From: Nodosilinea sp. FACHB-131
GTDB lineage: Bacteria > Cyanobacteriota > Cyanobacteriia > Phormidesmidales > Phormidesmidaceae
DNA: 64,000 nt
Reading direction: 5' to 3'
Assembly (NCBI RefSeq): GCF_014695395.1
Contig: NZ_JACJOF010000021.1
Span: forward strand, 96,009 to 160,008
The notes beneath the pieces were generated by a model. That model saw only the letters and a list, made by a program, of their open reading frames with translations. It was not told the origin of the DNA and searched no databases. The translations under genes were made by a program, and so were the position numbers. Positions 26,105 through 34,700 of the stretch are shown piece by piece; position 1 is the stretch's first letter; every line of letters starts with the position of its first letter.

Positions 26105-26716
26105 ATGGACCTTCCAAAACTTGCATTGGCATTAGCAATTCCCGTAGCCGCGCTGTCTTCGCCTGCTTGTTCGATCCCTGCGGACTTTGGCAGCACTTCG
26201 GCACGAACGAGTGCCGAAGACTCGCACTTTACGTTGAGCAACGAATCTGCCATTCCAATTGTCGAATTCTATATTGACAATAAAAGCACAAGGGGAAAAA
26301 ATATCCTGGATAAGCCTCTCCAGCCTACAGAGTCTCGTCGTGTAACGGTTGTGGCTGGAACGCCTTGCGTATCCAATATCAAGGCCGTATTTGTAGACGG
26401 CACCTCCAAGAAAGATGCGAAAGTCGATGTGTGTGAGTTGGGTGGTTATACGCTTGGTAATGGTGCAGAAGACTCGTACTTTACGTTGGGCAACGAATCT
26501 GCCATTCCAATTGTCGAATTCTATATTGACAATAAAAGCACAAGGGGAAAAAATATCCTGGATCAGCCCCTCCAGCCTACAGAGTCTCGTCGTATAACGG
26601 TTGTGGCTGGAACGCCCTGCGTATCCAATATCAAGGCCGTATTTGCAGACGGCACCTCCAGGAAACATGCGAAAGTCGATGTGTGTGAGTTGGGTGGTTA
26701 CACGTATGACAATTAA
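26105..26716 (+). CDS. Secreted protein with two near-identical 84-residue repeats
   Basis: 203 residues. The N-terminus (MDLPKLALALAIPVAALSSPAC) looks like a signal peptide, possibly a lipoprotein, though there is no good ribosome site. Then follow two copies of a domain, each starting ED-S-FTL-NESAIPIVEFY and containing GTPCVSNIKAVF and VDVCELGGYT, with two conserved Cys. The same pattern (FTL-N, I-EFY, C--IKAVF-DG, CEL--YT) occurs in small exported proteins of unknown function in cyanobacteria and proteobacteria. The repeats differ at few bases, so the duplication is recent. Confidence 0.7.
   Translation: MDLPKLALALAIPVAALSSPACSIPADFGSTSARTSAEDSHFTLSNESAIPIVEFYIDNKSTRGKNILDKPLQPTESRRVTVVAGTPCVSNIKAVFVDGTSKKDAKVDVCELGGYTLGNGAEDSYFTLGNESAIPIVEFYIDNKSTRGKNILDQPLQPTESRRITVVAGTPCVSNIKAVFADGTSRKHAKVDVCELGGYTYDN
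26216..26715. repeat. 252-bp tandem duplication within a gene
   Basis: Bases 26216-26467 are repeated from 26468 onward with only scattered substitutions, many of them silent. The offset is exactly 252 bp, 84 codons, so the frame is kept. Confidence 0.9.
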
Positions 26717-26877
26717 CCCGGCACTGTAGGAGAAATCAGTGGATCAGCTCCCTCAGCCAGTTCTTTCAGATCATTCCTGAACTCCCACGAGCAGCTCGTG
26801 ATGAGAGAGACCCGCTAGGCGGATAAAACGGCGGCTACTCCTCAGAAATTGGCGTCGTTGTCAGCAGCTATGATCCT

Positions 26878-27567
26878 GTGACGGAAAGAGTAGAAAACGA
26901 GGAGAGTGAGTTCGTGGCAATGCCCAGTAAAGTTAGGCCCATTGAAGAAGCGCTGCCACGTCATAAGCGCTACATCGAGCTGCACCAGCAAGGCTGGAAC
27001 AATGGCGAGATTGCCGACGCGATGGATGTGTCTCGTGAGCGAGTGCGGCAGGTATTGAGTTTCTACGGCTTGAAAAGCGTGAAAAGTGCGTCTCGTACAG
27101 TATCTGACGAGCAGCTCGTTAATGCGATTCGTCGTTTGTATGACCTTGAAGACCTGAGAGAGATTGCCAGGAGTATGCAAGTGGCGGCATCCGCGCTGGA
27201 AGAGGCTGTTCGGCAGAGAGACCCAGTGGCGCTGACGCTCCAAGCCGAGCAGCAAGCTGAAAAGCACAAGGCGGCCCTAGATCTACGCCTACAGGAGAAA
27301 CTTGCCTACTGGAAGTCGGTCAGTCCGATTGGTCTGCTGACGGTAACGTCTATGTGGCGAGATGAATTTAGAGAGTTTCGCGCTGGTGCCCGGTGTGAGT
27401 GCGGCCGTGAGACCAGCGTGCGCTTGGAGTACTTAAGGCGTGGTCTAGTGCTGTCGTGTGGCAAGCCAGGGTGTCATAGCCAAGTCAGGGCCTCAACTGG
27501 TGCATTTAAGGCTAAAGCGCATCAAGCTGCTAAAAATGAGCCAAAACATCGCGCCGCGAGAGTGTGA
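26878..27567 (+). CDS. Uncharacterised protein with helix-turn-helix and Cys4 segment
   Basis: 229 residues from GTG 26878. A GTG at about 26914 after GAGGAG, or the ATG at 26920, are alternatives. Residues about 27-65 form a sigma-factor-like helix-turn-helix (YIELHQQGWNNGEIADAMDV, SRERVRQVLSFYG). A second helical part with LEDLREIARSMQVAASALEEAV follows. The C-terminal part has CECGRETSVRLEYLRRG then SCGKPGCHS, a possible zinc ribbon. I do not recognise the family. DNA binding is likely; phage or plasmid origin is possible given the next gene. Confidence 0.6.
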   Translation: MTERVENEESEFVAMPSKVRPIEEALPRHKRYIELHQQGWNNGEIADAMDVSRERVRQVLSFYGLKSVKSASRTVSDEQLVNAIRRLYDLEDLREIARSMQVAASALEEAVRQRDPVALTLQAEQQAEKHKAALDLRLQEKLAYWKSVSPIGLLTVTSMWRDEFREFRAGARCECGRETSVRLEYLRRGLVLSCGKPGCHSQVRASTGAFKAKAHQAAKNEPKHRAARV

Positions 27568-27920
27568 TCAGGAGCAGCAGTCGATGCGCTTATGACAAGC
27601 GGTTTTCGATTTAATACACAGTTTGGACTATAGACCAGCGCTGAATTTGCTGGGATGGAGCAAGTGGCTGACATTCGGACAGTTTTGACCAGCAAGTGGC
27701 GCCAGTAGCTTAGTTCAGACAGCTACAGACTGAGTACTCTAGATCGCTGCTTATCCCACTTCCGCATCTTTCTAAGATTTAGACATTCGCCCGATTTGAA
27801 TGGAGCCTACAAATTACCCGCAAGGGTAATACTGTTTCTAATTGTAGTCTTTATCATCATAAGTGTCTGCTTAAGCTAAGTAGAATCATATAGAAGTGAT
27901 TGGAAGCGGAGGAAAACTAA
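27568..27920. other. Intergenic region, AT-rich, no gene seen
   Basis: 353 bp with frequent stops. Just before the next gene is GGAGG (27910-27914), a good ribosome site. No repeat, RNA or promoter that I would defend. Confidence 0.6.
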
Positions 27921-28154
27921 ATGTGGATTATTAAGCGAATTCAACAAGAACCCGTTATGTTTCAAGGATTGCTTCAAGCATCTTTTGCGCTTCTAGCTGG
28001 ATTTGGAGTTATTAGTCTTACTCAAGATCAAATGGGTCTTATCTTTGCTTTTACAGCATCTCTACTAGCATTTATTACACGTCAAGCTGTTACGCCGTTA
28101 ACTGACCCAAGAGATTCAAATGGACACAGGCTAGTGCCTAGAGATCTCAATTAG
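27921..28154 (+). CDS. Small two-span membrane protein, phage holin-like
   Basis: 77 residues after GGAGG, 6 nt before the ATG. It has two hydrophobic segments (GLLQASFALLAGFGVISL and MGLIFAFTASLLAFIT) followed by RQAVTPL. The order 'EPVMFQGLLQA, then LTQDQMG, then FTASLLAFITRQAVTP' is common in small membrane proteins of phages and prophages that are often listed as holin-like. No other phage gene is near, so function is uncertain. Confidence 0.6.
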   Translation: MWIIKRIQQEPVMFQGLLQASFALLAGFGVISLTQDQMGLIFAFTASLLAFITRQAVTPLTDPRDSNGHRLVPRDLN

Positions 28155-28255
28155 GTGAATAGAATTAAACAGGGCAAGGTGCCATCTAGCCTAACGGCTG
28201 AGCCATGCTTAAGGTACTTCGTAAAGCGACTGGTCTCCCTAAAAAGGTTACCTTG

Positions 28256-28432
28256 GTTTTGATCACGAAAGCCTTTAATTCGACCATCTTGCCTCCGCGA
28301 AAGTGCCAGACATCGTAGTAAGAAAATGAGCCGCCTCCGCGTCGTCGGCGCAGAACGACAAGAATCCTTCATAGTTGCCTTCAGCAATCGTTGCGTTTGC
28401 CGCTTCTAAGATGGCTTTGTTGTTCGCTGATA
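28256..28432 (-). pseudogene. Remnant of a SnoaL/NTF2-like gene with internal deletion
   Basis: On the minus strand this is a shortened copy of the intact gene at 33991-34341. Its 5' part (near 28350-28432) and 3' part (near 28256-28335) match closely, but about 170 bp in the middle is gone. The start codon position reads ATA in place of ATG. It cannot make the protein. Confidence 0.75.
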
Positions 28433-28717
28433 TCTAAATCTCTCCTTCGTTCAAGTGGTACTTTAACGGAGCCGTCCCTGCTGCCACTGATGCGAAACTC
28501 ATGGAACAATTGCAGTCACGCGATTTCAATCCGCATCGTTGGCAGTCCAAGTGCTGCAACTCCTACCTGTGTCCAAATTGTGCGAGTAATGCAATTTATT
28601 CAGCATGTATTCCCCATAGCCGAGGGTGATAAAAACTTGGGCTTATCCATGGTGTTTCTCCGTACAGTACGATTGTCGATAGGAATTTCTAAATCCTTAG
28701 TTTTGGCGTTGGGGCGT

Positions 28718-28858
28718 CTAGAGGACACAGCGATCGCCGCCTACAAAGATTTCGAGGTCGATGAGGTAGTCGGCAACGATCTCATTGATGCAGGGGTTGA
28801 TGCCCTCCATAGTAACGGTGTGCCGTTCGCCCTCGACGGTGAGCACAGTGCCGCCATG
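28718..28858 (-). pseudogene. Remnant of alpha/beta hydrolase C-terminus (TAP-like domain)
   Basis: On the minus strand one frame gives HTVTMEGINPCINEIVADYL followed by GGDRCVL and stop. This is the typical end of TAP-like alpha/beta hydrolases (G-HT------NPC----VADYL--G-----G--C). The rest of the gene is absent: the frame runs into the stop of the CPBP gene just upstream. HIP1-type sequence inside suggests it is native cyanobacterial DNA. Confidence 0.65.
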
Positions 28859-28862
28859 GGCC

Positions 28863-29603
28863 TCAGCCTATGAGAGCCAGCACGGCATGAACCGTCAGGT
28901 GGGCGATCATGGCGGTCTCTAACCCGTAGCGCCAGAATAAATACCCCGCAACCCCTGCAACCAAAGAATTTTGGATCAGCAAGAACCCCACTAGGGCTGG
29001 GGTTAAAGGCAGTCCTAGGGCGATCGCATAGGGCAAGTGGGCCATGGCAAACACCAGGGAGGAGACGGCAATGGCGACTACCACCCATCGGGCCTGGGGT
29101 TTACCCTGGCGCTGCTGCCCAAATCGCCAGCCCAGCCATAGCAGCAGCGTCATAAATCCCCAGCGGATCAGAATTTCTTCGGTGATACCGCCGTAGAGAA
29201 ATCGCACTAGCAGCGGCGTGGGCTCAGCCGCCCCATAGGCTGGTGGCAGCAGCGGGCGAGACAGCAGGGTAATCGCCGTCAGTAGTCCGCCGCTGATCAA
29301 CCCACCCACCACACCGGGCAACAGTTGAGGAACCATGGCTTGCCGCCACGATCGCCCAACGGCCAGAGCCTCTGCCCCCGGTGCCATTAGCCCTAACCGG
29401 TGAGCCAAGAGCACACCTGTCAGGACCGCTACCGACAGCAAAACAGTGGGCTGCACCAGCATCAGTAGCCTGACCACGGCGGCAGGTGGGGCATCCTCTG
29501 GGAGCAAAGGCAAAGGTAGCAACACCAGGGTCATCACCCCAGCCATGCCTGCTAACCACAACAGCCCGAACAGTTGCAGCCTAGCGTTCTTATGCTCAAC
29601 CAT
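28863..29603 (-). CDS. CPBP family intramembrane glutamic endopeptidase
   Basis: 246 residues, strongly hydrophobic, about seven to eight membrane spans. The catalytic CPBP motifs are present: EEILIRWG (motif 1, EE---R), FAMAHLPYA (motif 2, with His) and HLTVHAV (motif 3). Relatives (Rce1/Abi proteins) cleave in the membrane, for instance in bacteriocin self-immunity or prenyl-protein processing. The substrate is unknown. Confidence 0.85.
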   Translation of the reverse strand: MVEHKNARLQLFGLLWLAGMAGVMTLVLLPLPLLPEDAPPAAVVRLLMLVQPTVLLSVAVLTGVLLAHRLGLMAPGAEALAVGRSWRQAMVPQLLPGVVGGLISGGLLTAITLLSRPLLPPAYGAAEPTPLLVRFLYGGITEEILIRWGFMTLLLWLGWRFGQQRQGKPQARWVVVAIAVSSLVFAMAHLPYAIALGLPLTPALVGFLLIQNSLVAGVAGYLFWRYGLETAMIAHLTVHAVLALIG

Positions 29604-29791
29604 AGCTCTATCCTCAACGTCATTCTAGAAGTGGCTTGTACAGGTCGATGAGATCTTCAATCCCCATGCGCTAGCATCACGGCCCCGGTCAAGAGTGAGT
29701 GTCGGCTATACGTTGTAGCGAACATGGTATTCCTTCGTGAAACTATTGGCGTTGAGTCGTGCGTACAGCACAACCCAGCATAGGATGTGGG

Positions 29792-31555
29792 TCAGCGGTC
29801 TCCCGTCGGCAGGGTGAAGCTCGGGGTGCCGGGGGACAGCTTTTCCATGAACGGCGGCTGCCGGTAGAGATCCAGCCGCGGTGCAGGGTTGCCGGACGTT
29901 GGTGTGTCATTGGCCGGGTCGTCTAGGGCGAGTTCAAGTCGCGCGTCGCGGACGATGATCGTCTCGTAAGACGGCGTGTCGACCCAGTCGTTTGCGCTCG
30001 CAAACCCCGGCTGAATGGTGCCGATCTCGACGGCTAGCGCATGGCCGACTGGCAGCGTCCAGTCTGTCGACCGCAGCTCAAAGCTTGTCGTGCCGGGTTT
30101 CACCACCGCCACCTGCTGGTTGAACATGACGGCGCTGCCATCGGGGGCAACGTCGTAGAGGTCGACCATGACGTTGCTGTAGCCCTCGATCTCAAGCGAT
30201 ACCCGCGGAGTGCCGGTAATGCGAACTGGCTGCCCAAGCGGCGCAGACCAGACGAAGAAGCGGTTGGGAGCCTCGGCTGCGGGGTCGGCGAGTAGGCCGT
30301 CGTCCAGATACGACCCGCCGCCAAGCGAGATGGTGGCGGAGTACTCCACAACCGGCCAGGTGTCCTGGGCACGCCAGGCACCGGTACTGTCCTGCACAAC
30401 GTAGGCTGGGTAGGCCGCGGTCGGTTCGACGCCCTTGAGGTACTGGTCGTAGAAGGAAATCACCTCATCGAACCAGCCCTCGCGGCCCATCTCCAGCCGC
30501 CCGTCTATAACAGAGCGGTCGTTGCCCCGCACGTGCTCCCACGGGCCGAGCCAGCCGCGCTGCGGCCCCTGGTGGTTCGAGAGAAACTCCTCTATCGCCT
30601 CGGCTTCGCTATTCCACTCGAGGAAGCCCTGCGTGAAAAACAGTGGCGTGTCGGTGCCCTTGGCCTGCTCCGCCAGGTCACGGGTCGTCCAGTGATCGGA
30701 CTCGGGATCGGCGATCTGGTATTTGACCAGGTTGTCAAATTGGCAAAATAATCCTGGGATTGTCTTCTCGTACTCGGCATTCGTCCGGTAACGCTCGTCG
30801 TCGTCCGACATCTGGGGCAGCATGGCAGCGGTGTTATAGATGCTGGGGATGCTGACAATCGTCGCGCGGGGGACGCCGTTCGAGCGGAAGTTGCGGTATA
30901 TGTCCCAGATGGGTTCCTGCGCGACGACCGCCTTGAGCGCGTCATGGTTGAGGTTGTTGCCGATCAGTCCGGTGATGGCGTCGGCGGACTTGCCGTACAT
31001 CCCGACGGCACCGGTAGACCAGGGCTGCGTCGCGGCCCAGTCGATTGCGGCCCTGATATCGGCCTGAGCACCCGGCCCCGCAAAGTCCATGCATCCAGTG
31101 GAGCCGCCGAAGCCGCGCAGGTCGACCATCACCAAGGCGTAGCCCTGCCCGAACAGGTCGGCCCCTTCGATCAAGTCATTGAAGCGGTTGGAGGGGCCGG
31201 TGTGCGCGTGGTTTTCCAGTGCTATTTGGCCGGAGTGCCCCAAGTACGGCCCGACCACCAGAATCACCGGCACCTTCTCGCCTGCGGCCAGTCCTTCGGG
31301 CAACAGAATGTCGGCGTGCAGCTCGACCTCAGAGCCGTCCGAGGACGGAAAGTAGTGCTGCGTCCAGGCCGCGCCTTGGGGAACGCGATCGTTCTCGGCG
31401 TGCGTGACCGCGTTGTCGGCGGTGGCAACCGCAGCAGTCGCGGTCGCCTCTGGCGTGGGCGGCTGCGCGGCTGCGAACTGCCCGCGGGTGCTAAGGACAA
31501 GCAGTAGTGCCCCGAGCAAGAGCAGGCTTCGGACGTAGGTTTTTCCTATGTGCAT
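29792..31555 (-). CDS. Exported CocE/NonD family (X-Pro dipeptidyl-peptidase-like) hydrolase
   Basis: 587 residues from ATG at 31555, preceded on the minus strand by GGAGG; a longer frame starting at 31642 lacks such a site. A Sec-type signal peptide (HIGKTYVRSLLLLGALLLVL) is followed by a Thr/Ala-rich linker. The alpha/beta-hydrolase core has YGKSADAITG (nucleophile Ser), PLFFTQGFLEWNSEAEA and GPWEHVRGN (His). The C-terminal PepX_C jelly-roll domain starts near PVRITGTPRVSLEI. It probably hydrolyses an ester or amide outside the cytoplasm. GC-rich, few HIP1 sites: perhaps acquired. Confidence 0.88.
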   Translation of the reverse strand: MHIGKTYVRSLLLLGALLLVLSTRGQFAAAQPPTPEATATAAVATADNAVTHAENDRVPQGAAWTQHYFPSSDGSEVELHADILLPEGLAAGEKVPVILVVGPYLGHSGQIALENHAHTGPSNRFNDLIEGADLFGQGYALVMVDLRGFGGSTGCMDFAGPGAQADIRAAIDWAATQPWSTGAVGMYGKSADAITGLIGNNLNHDALKAVVAQEPIWDIYRNFRSNGVPRATIVSIPSIYNTAAMLPQMSDDDERYRTNAEYEKTIPGLFCQFDNLVKYQIADPESDHWTTRDLAEQAKGTDTPLFFTQGFLEWNSEAEAIEEFLSNHQGPQRGWLGPWEHVRGNDRSVIDGRLEMGREGWFDEVISFYDQYLKGVEPTAAYPAYVVQDSTGAWRAQDTWPVVEYSATISLGGGSYLDDGLLADPAAEAPNRFFVWSAPLGQPVRITGTPRVSLEIEGYSNVMVDLYDVAPDGSAVMFNQQVAVVKPGTTSFELRSTDWTLPVGHALAVEIGTIQPGFASANDWVDTPSYETIIVRDARLELALDDPANDTPTSGNPAPRLDLYRQPPFMEKLSPGTPSFTLPTGDR

Positions 31556-31675
31556 GGGTTTCCTCCGAGCGCGCGGGGTTGGCGCGGCGTTGTGTGTGTG
31601 TCCATCGGAATCGGGCGGATGGTTTGAAAACAAGCGAGTCACGGGTAGACACTCCTCTCGAGTGATGCTGGTTGT

Positions 31676-31909
31676 TCAGGACGCTCTAATGAGCACCAAC
31701 ACGAAGACCGTGGGCAGGTTGACGACGGCGTGGATGACGACGCCGAGCCAGACCGAGCCGCTGCGCCGAAACACCTCACCGGCGATGAGGCCAACGACTA
31801 GAACCGCGGGGAACACCTCGTTGACGCCGTGGGCGAGGGCGAAGATCAGGGTGCTGCCCACGACGCCGACTAACGGGCCGTAGCGCAGCAGCGCGTTACA
31901 ACTCAGTTC
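31676..31909 (-). pseudogene. N-terminally truncated CPBP intramembrane protease
   Basis: The frame gives LLRYGPLVGVVGSTLIFALA, then HGVNEVFPAVLVVGLIAGEV and HAVVNLPTVF: the last two motifs of a CPBP protease. The EE---R motif and all earlier spans are missing, and the frame is closed upstream by TGA at about 31910. It lies between two GC-rich hydrolase genes on the same strand. A short GTG-started peptide (61 residues) could still be made. Confidence 0.75.
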
Positions 31910-31975
31910 TCAACGTTAGGTTCCGCGCGCAGTTTTCAAACCTCTACATCAAAAATCAAACCGACGCGTACCCGG

Positions 31976-33571
31976 TCAATTATCTGTTCCGCGCCGTACG
32001 GCCAGCGGCTGCGCGCCGAGCAGGGTTTCTAGCTCGATGGTGCGCCCGCCCTCACCCTCGACAAAGCGGACCACATAACCCGTCAGCGGCTGGGAGGTCG
32101 CGATAAAGCGGTCTCCGCCCAGCGGAAGCAGTTCTACTGAGAAGCGGACCGCTTGAAAGCCGGACTCGAGCATCAGGGTGCGGCCACCAACCACGCTCAC
32201 CTGGGTCGGCTGAGGATCCGCAAGGCTCTCATACGTGCCTACCAAAGGCATAAACTCGCCGGGTTTGGGCTGGTAGCTGTGGGCCGCCTCCAGATCAGCC
32301 TTTCGGCTCGCGTTGTCTTGACCTAACACCTTGAGTTGCGCTTGCAAGGTGGCGTTCACGTCGGGGCTGGAGCGACCGAGCAAGAGTTGGGCAACGTGCA
32401 GGCGCACGGTCTCAATAAAGATGTTGGCCCCTTCGGCGTTGGCGAGGACGACTACGCCCGAACGGCTTTCGGGCAGCAGGGTCACGTTAGCCGTCAGGCC
32501 GTCCACGTTGCCGCTGTGCTGCACCAGCTTCTCCCCCAGAAAGCGCTCAACGCCCCAATAGAAGCCGTACTCGGCGGCCGTGACGAGCGCGGGCGGCACA
32601 TCCTCCGGGCGCGCGGCCACCGCTTGAGCTTGGGCGGCGACGGTGCCCGGCAGGCTGAAGTCAGGGGCGGCAACCTGGCCTTTGTGCATCTCCATTAGGC
32701 TCGCCTGGGACACGAGCGGTGCACCGTCGCCGAGCTGGAAGCGCACGTAACGGGCCATCTCGGCGGCGCTTGCGTTAATCGCTCCCGCCGGGGCGTCGGC
32801 CCGATAGTTCAGGAAGTCGGCAGTTTGCAGTCCGTTCAGCACGTCGAGTACGTGCGGCACGGCGATGTTATCCTGCCGTTTAAGCTCCTCTATAGAGAGC
32901 GTCGCCGTGGTCATGCCTAAGGGCTCGAGGATGCGCTCGCGGGTGAAGTCTTCCCACGACCTTCCCGTGATCCGTTCGATGATCTCCCCGGCGATGATGG
33001 TGTTGACGTTGCTGTACACGAACACTTCACCTGGTTTACCGACCAGCGGGGTGGTGGCGGCGGCCTCGATGACGTCCGCGGCGGTGACGCTCGTGTCGAA
33101 AGTAGAGGCGTCGGTCCGCACCAGGCCGGTGGTGTGACTGAGCAGGTGTCGGACCGTCGCCGTGCGGGTGGACTCCGGGTCGGAGAGCTTAAATTCGGGC
33201 AGGTAGGTCCTGACGGGCGTGTCGAGGTCCACGAGATCCTCCTCAACGAGCAGCATCATGCCAAGCGCCGTGAACGACTTGGTGGTCGAACCGATGGCGA
33301 ACTGGGTGTCGGGCGTGACGGGTGCTCCAGTGGCCACGTCACGGACCCCGTAACCCCGGACGTAGCTAATTTCGCCGTCTTCGACGACCGCGAGCCCGAC
33401 GCCGGGAACGTCGTAGGCGTCCATCATCTCCTTGACGAAGGTGTCGAGCTGAGCCGTGTCGAACGAAGGCTGGGCGAGGAGGGGAAAGCTTACAACTGAA
33501 CTGACGAGGACCGCGACGATAGTGAGCATCCAGTATCGAAACGTTCTGCGGGCGAGTGTATACATGTGCAT
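31976..33571 (-). CDS. Exported serine beta-lactamase-like hydrolase (class C / AmpH type)
   Basis: 531 residues. Signal peptide around YWMLTIVAVLVSSVVSFPLL. The beta-lactamase domain (about residues 35-390) has the S-x-x-K motif in FAIGSTTKSFTALG, the Y-x-N motif in VYSNVNTIIAG and, late in the domain, LVQHSGNVDGL (the HxG element). A C-terminal lipocalin-like region of about 110 residues follows. Such proteins act as esterases or D-aminopeptidases rather than resistance enzymes. No strong ribosome site. Base composition is like the CocE gene, so both were probably acquired together. Confidence 0.9.
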   Translation of the reverse strand: MHMYTLARRTFRYWMLTIVAVLVSSVVSFPLLAQPSFDTAQLDTFVKEMMDAYDVPGVGLAVVEDGEISYVRGYGVRDVATGAPVTPDTQFAIGSTTKSFTALGMMLLVEEDLVDLDTPVRTYLPEFKLSDPESTRTATVRHLLSHTTGLVRTDASTFDTSVTAADVIEAAATTPLVGKPGEVFVYSNVNTIIAGEIIERITGRSWEDFTRERILEPLGMTTATLSIEELKRQDNIAVPHVLDVLNGLQTADFLNYRADAPAGAINASAAEMARYVRFQLGDGAPLVSQASLMEMHKGQVAAPDFSLPGTVAAQAQAVAARPEDVPPALVTAAEYGFYWGVERFLGEKLVQHSGNVDGLTANVTLLPESRSGVVVLANAEGANIFIETVRLHVAQLLLGRSSPDVNATLQAQLKVLGQDNASRKADLEAAHSYQPKPGEFMPLVGTYESLADPQPTQVSVVGGRTLMLESGFQAVRFSVELLPLGGDRFIATSQPLTGYVVRFVEGEGGRTIELETLLGAQPLAVRRGTDN

Positions 33572-33676
33572 GACAAACTTTATTTAAACTTTGAATATGG
33601 TGCGGTGGGCGGGGTGTTTAAGGTGCTGCAGACCGACTAAGCGGAGTATAGTCAACGTCTCCTTAGACAGCTTTTC

Positions 33677-33937
33677 CTACCTCAGCCACTGATCATCATC
33701 AGCAAAATTGCTTCCAACTATTAACTCTATGCTGTCGATTTCATCAGCTTGTGCTAGATAGGATTTTTTCAGCAACTCAGCGACTTCTTGAGCGATCGCA
33801 ATCAGAGCATAATTAACGTTAGAGTCATGGAGAGAATCAGTCTGAGGTATACTCCCATGCTCAAAATCATTCTTGTGCTGTAATCTTGAATGCATCATCA
33901 TCAGATTATTCTCAATGAAATGCTGATTTGTGATCAA
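33677..33937 (-). CDS. Hypothetical small protein
   Basis: 86 residues, and the only start is TTG. The second half (NVNYALIAIAQEVAELLKKS, IDSIELIVGSNFADD) looks like a real helical protein, and composition is AT-rich like the downstream island. No family recognised; it may be the end of a decayed gene. Confidence 0.3.
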   Translation of the reverse strand: MITNQHFIENNLMMMHSRLQHKNDFEHGSIPQTDSLHDSNVNYALIAIAQEVAELLKKSYLAQADEIDSIELIVGSNFADDDQWLR

Positions 33938-33990
33938 CTGGCTTAATAGCCATCGTCACTCCTCTCATGCGCACCGCGTCCCTAGTAATC

Positions 33991-34341
33991 TCACTCGGTC
34001 TTGATCACGAAAGCCTTTAATTCGACCATCTTGCCGCCGCGAAAGCGCCAGACATCGCAGTACGAGTAATGATCCACCTTCCCGTCTGCGTCCTTCAGTG
34101 TGATGTCGCCAACTGACGTGACGAAATCACCCTCAGCGATTAAGTTAGCGACCGTAAACTTTGGCGGCTCTATGTATGTCTCTGCCATATATTGGCGAAC
34201 AGCTTCTTTTCCGTTAAGGGTCTTGTCCCCTACGAACGTCCATTTCGTGTCGTCAGTGCAGAATGACAAGAATCCTTCATAGTCGCCTGCAGCGTTCGCC
34301 GCATTTGCCGCTTCTAAAATGGCTTTGTTGTTGTTTGACAT
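33991..34341 (-). CDS. SnoaL-like nuclear transport factor 2 family protein
   Basis: 116 residues in the cone-shaped NTF2/SnoaL fold. It starts NNNKAILEAANAANAAGDYE and has FLSFCTDDTKWTFVGDKTL, GKEAVRQYMAETY, FVTSVGDITLKDADGKV and YSYCDVWRFRGGKMVELKAF. Members bind or isomerise small hydrophobic ligands. Shortened copies of this gene lie at 28256-28432 and 44644-44722, and a scrap near 38740, so this sequence has been copied repeatedly. Confidence 0.88.
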   Translation of the reverse strand: MSNNNKAILEAANAANAAGDYEGFLSFCTDDTKWTFVGDKTLNGKEAVRQYMAETYIEPPKFTVANLIAEGDFVTSVGDITLKDADGKVDHYSYCDVWRFRGGKMVELKAFVIKTE

Positions 34342-34412
34342 CTAAATCTTTCCTCTGTTCAAAGCAAAAAAGTGGTGTGAGTTGTTATGCTGTTGCCCTT
34401 CACTTTTTACTT

Positions 34413-34700
34413 CTAGGGACTGGTAAACGGCTTACATTGAATCGCCTTCACATTTCGCAGATAGTCTAACTGTGGCTCAAAGCCAGTCGGGCAGAGAACA
34501 TAAACATTGTCCTGAGATCGGCTAATGACTAAACGATAGCTGGGTGGAATCCCTTCAGAACTTTCGATCACTTCGATTCTGGGAATTACTTGTGAACTGA
34601 CTTGAGCCAAGGATGGAAAATTGGACAGTAGGAGTACGCCGAAAAGAATTGCGATTGTGGTTGTAATTGTGATTTTGGTTGAAAGAATCTTTCGGTTCAT
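34413..34700 (-). CDS. Exported protein of unknown function
   Basis: 95 residues. Signal peptide ITITTTIAILFGVLLLSNF ending near SLAQ, then a small domain with VYVLCPTGFEPQLDYL and two Cys. Its ATG shares bases with the stop of the upstream gene (TAATG), so the two are translated in coupling. No family recognised. Confidence 0.7.
   Translation of the reverse strand: MNRKILSTKITITTTIAILFGVLLLSNFPSLAQVSSQVIPRIEVIESSEGIPPSYRLVISRSQDNVYVLCPTGFEPQLDYLRNVKAIQCKPFTSP

Noticed and set aside
28189..28260. GCCTAAC next to the SnoaL-like remnant, possible third attC
   Set aside because: No matching GTTRRRY core or complementary arm within about 130 bp.
28391..28873. Open frame of 160 codons on the plus strand
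   Set aside because: It is antisense to the recognisable hydrolase and SnoaL-like remnants; its own product shows no family pattern.
31880..31925. ACCTAAC/GTTAGGT sequence before the CPBP remnant, attC-like
   Set aside because: Only one core; no paired arm, and the second core is absent.
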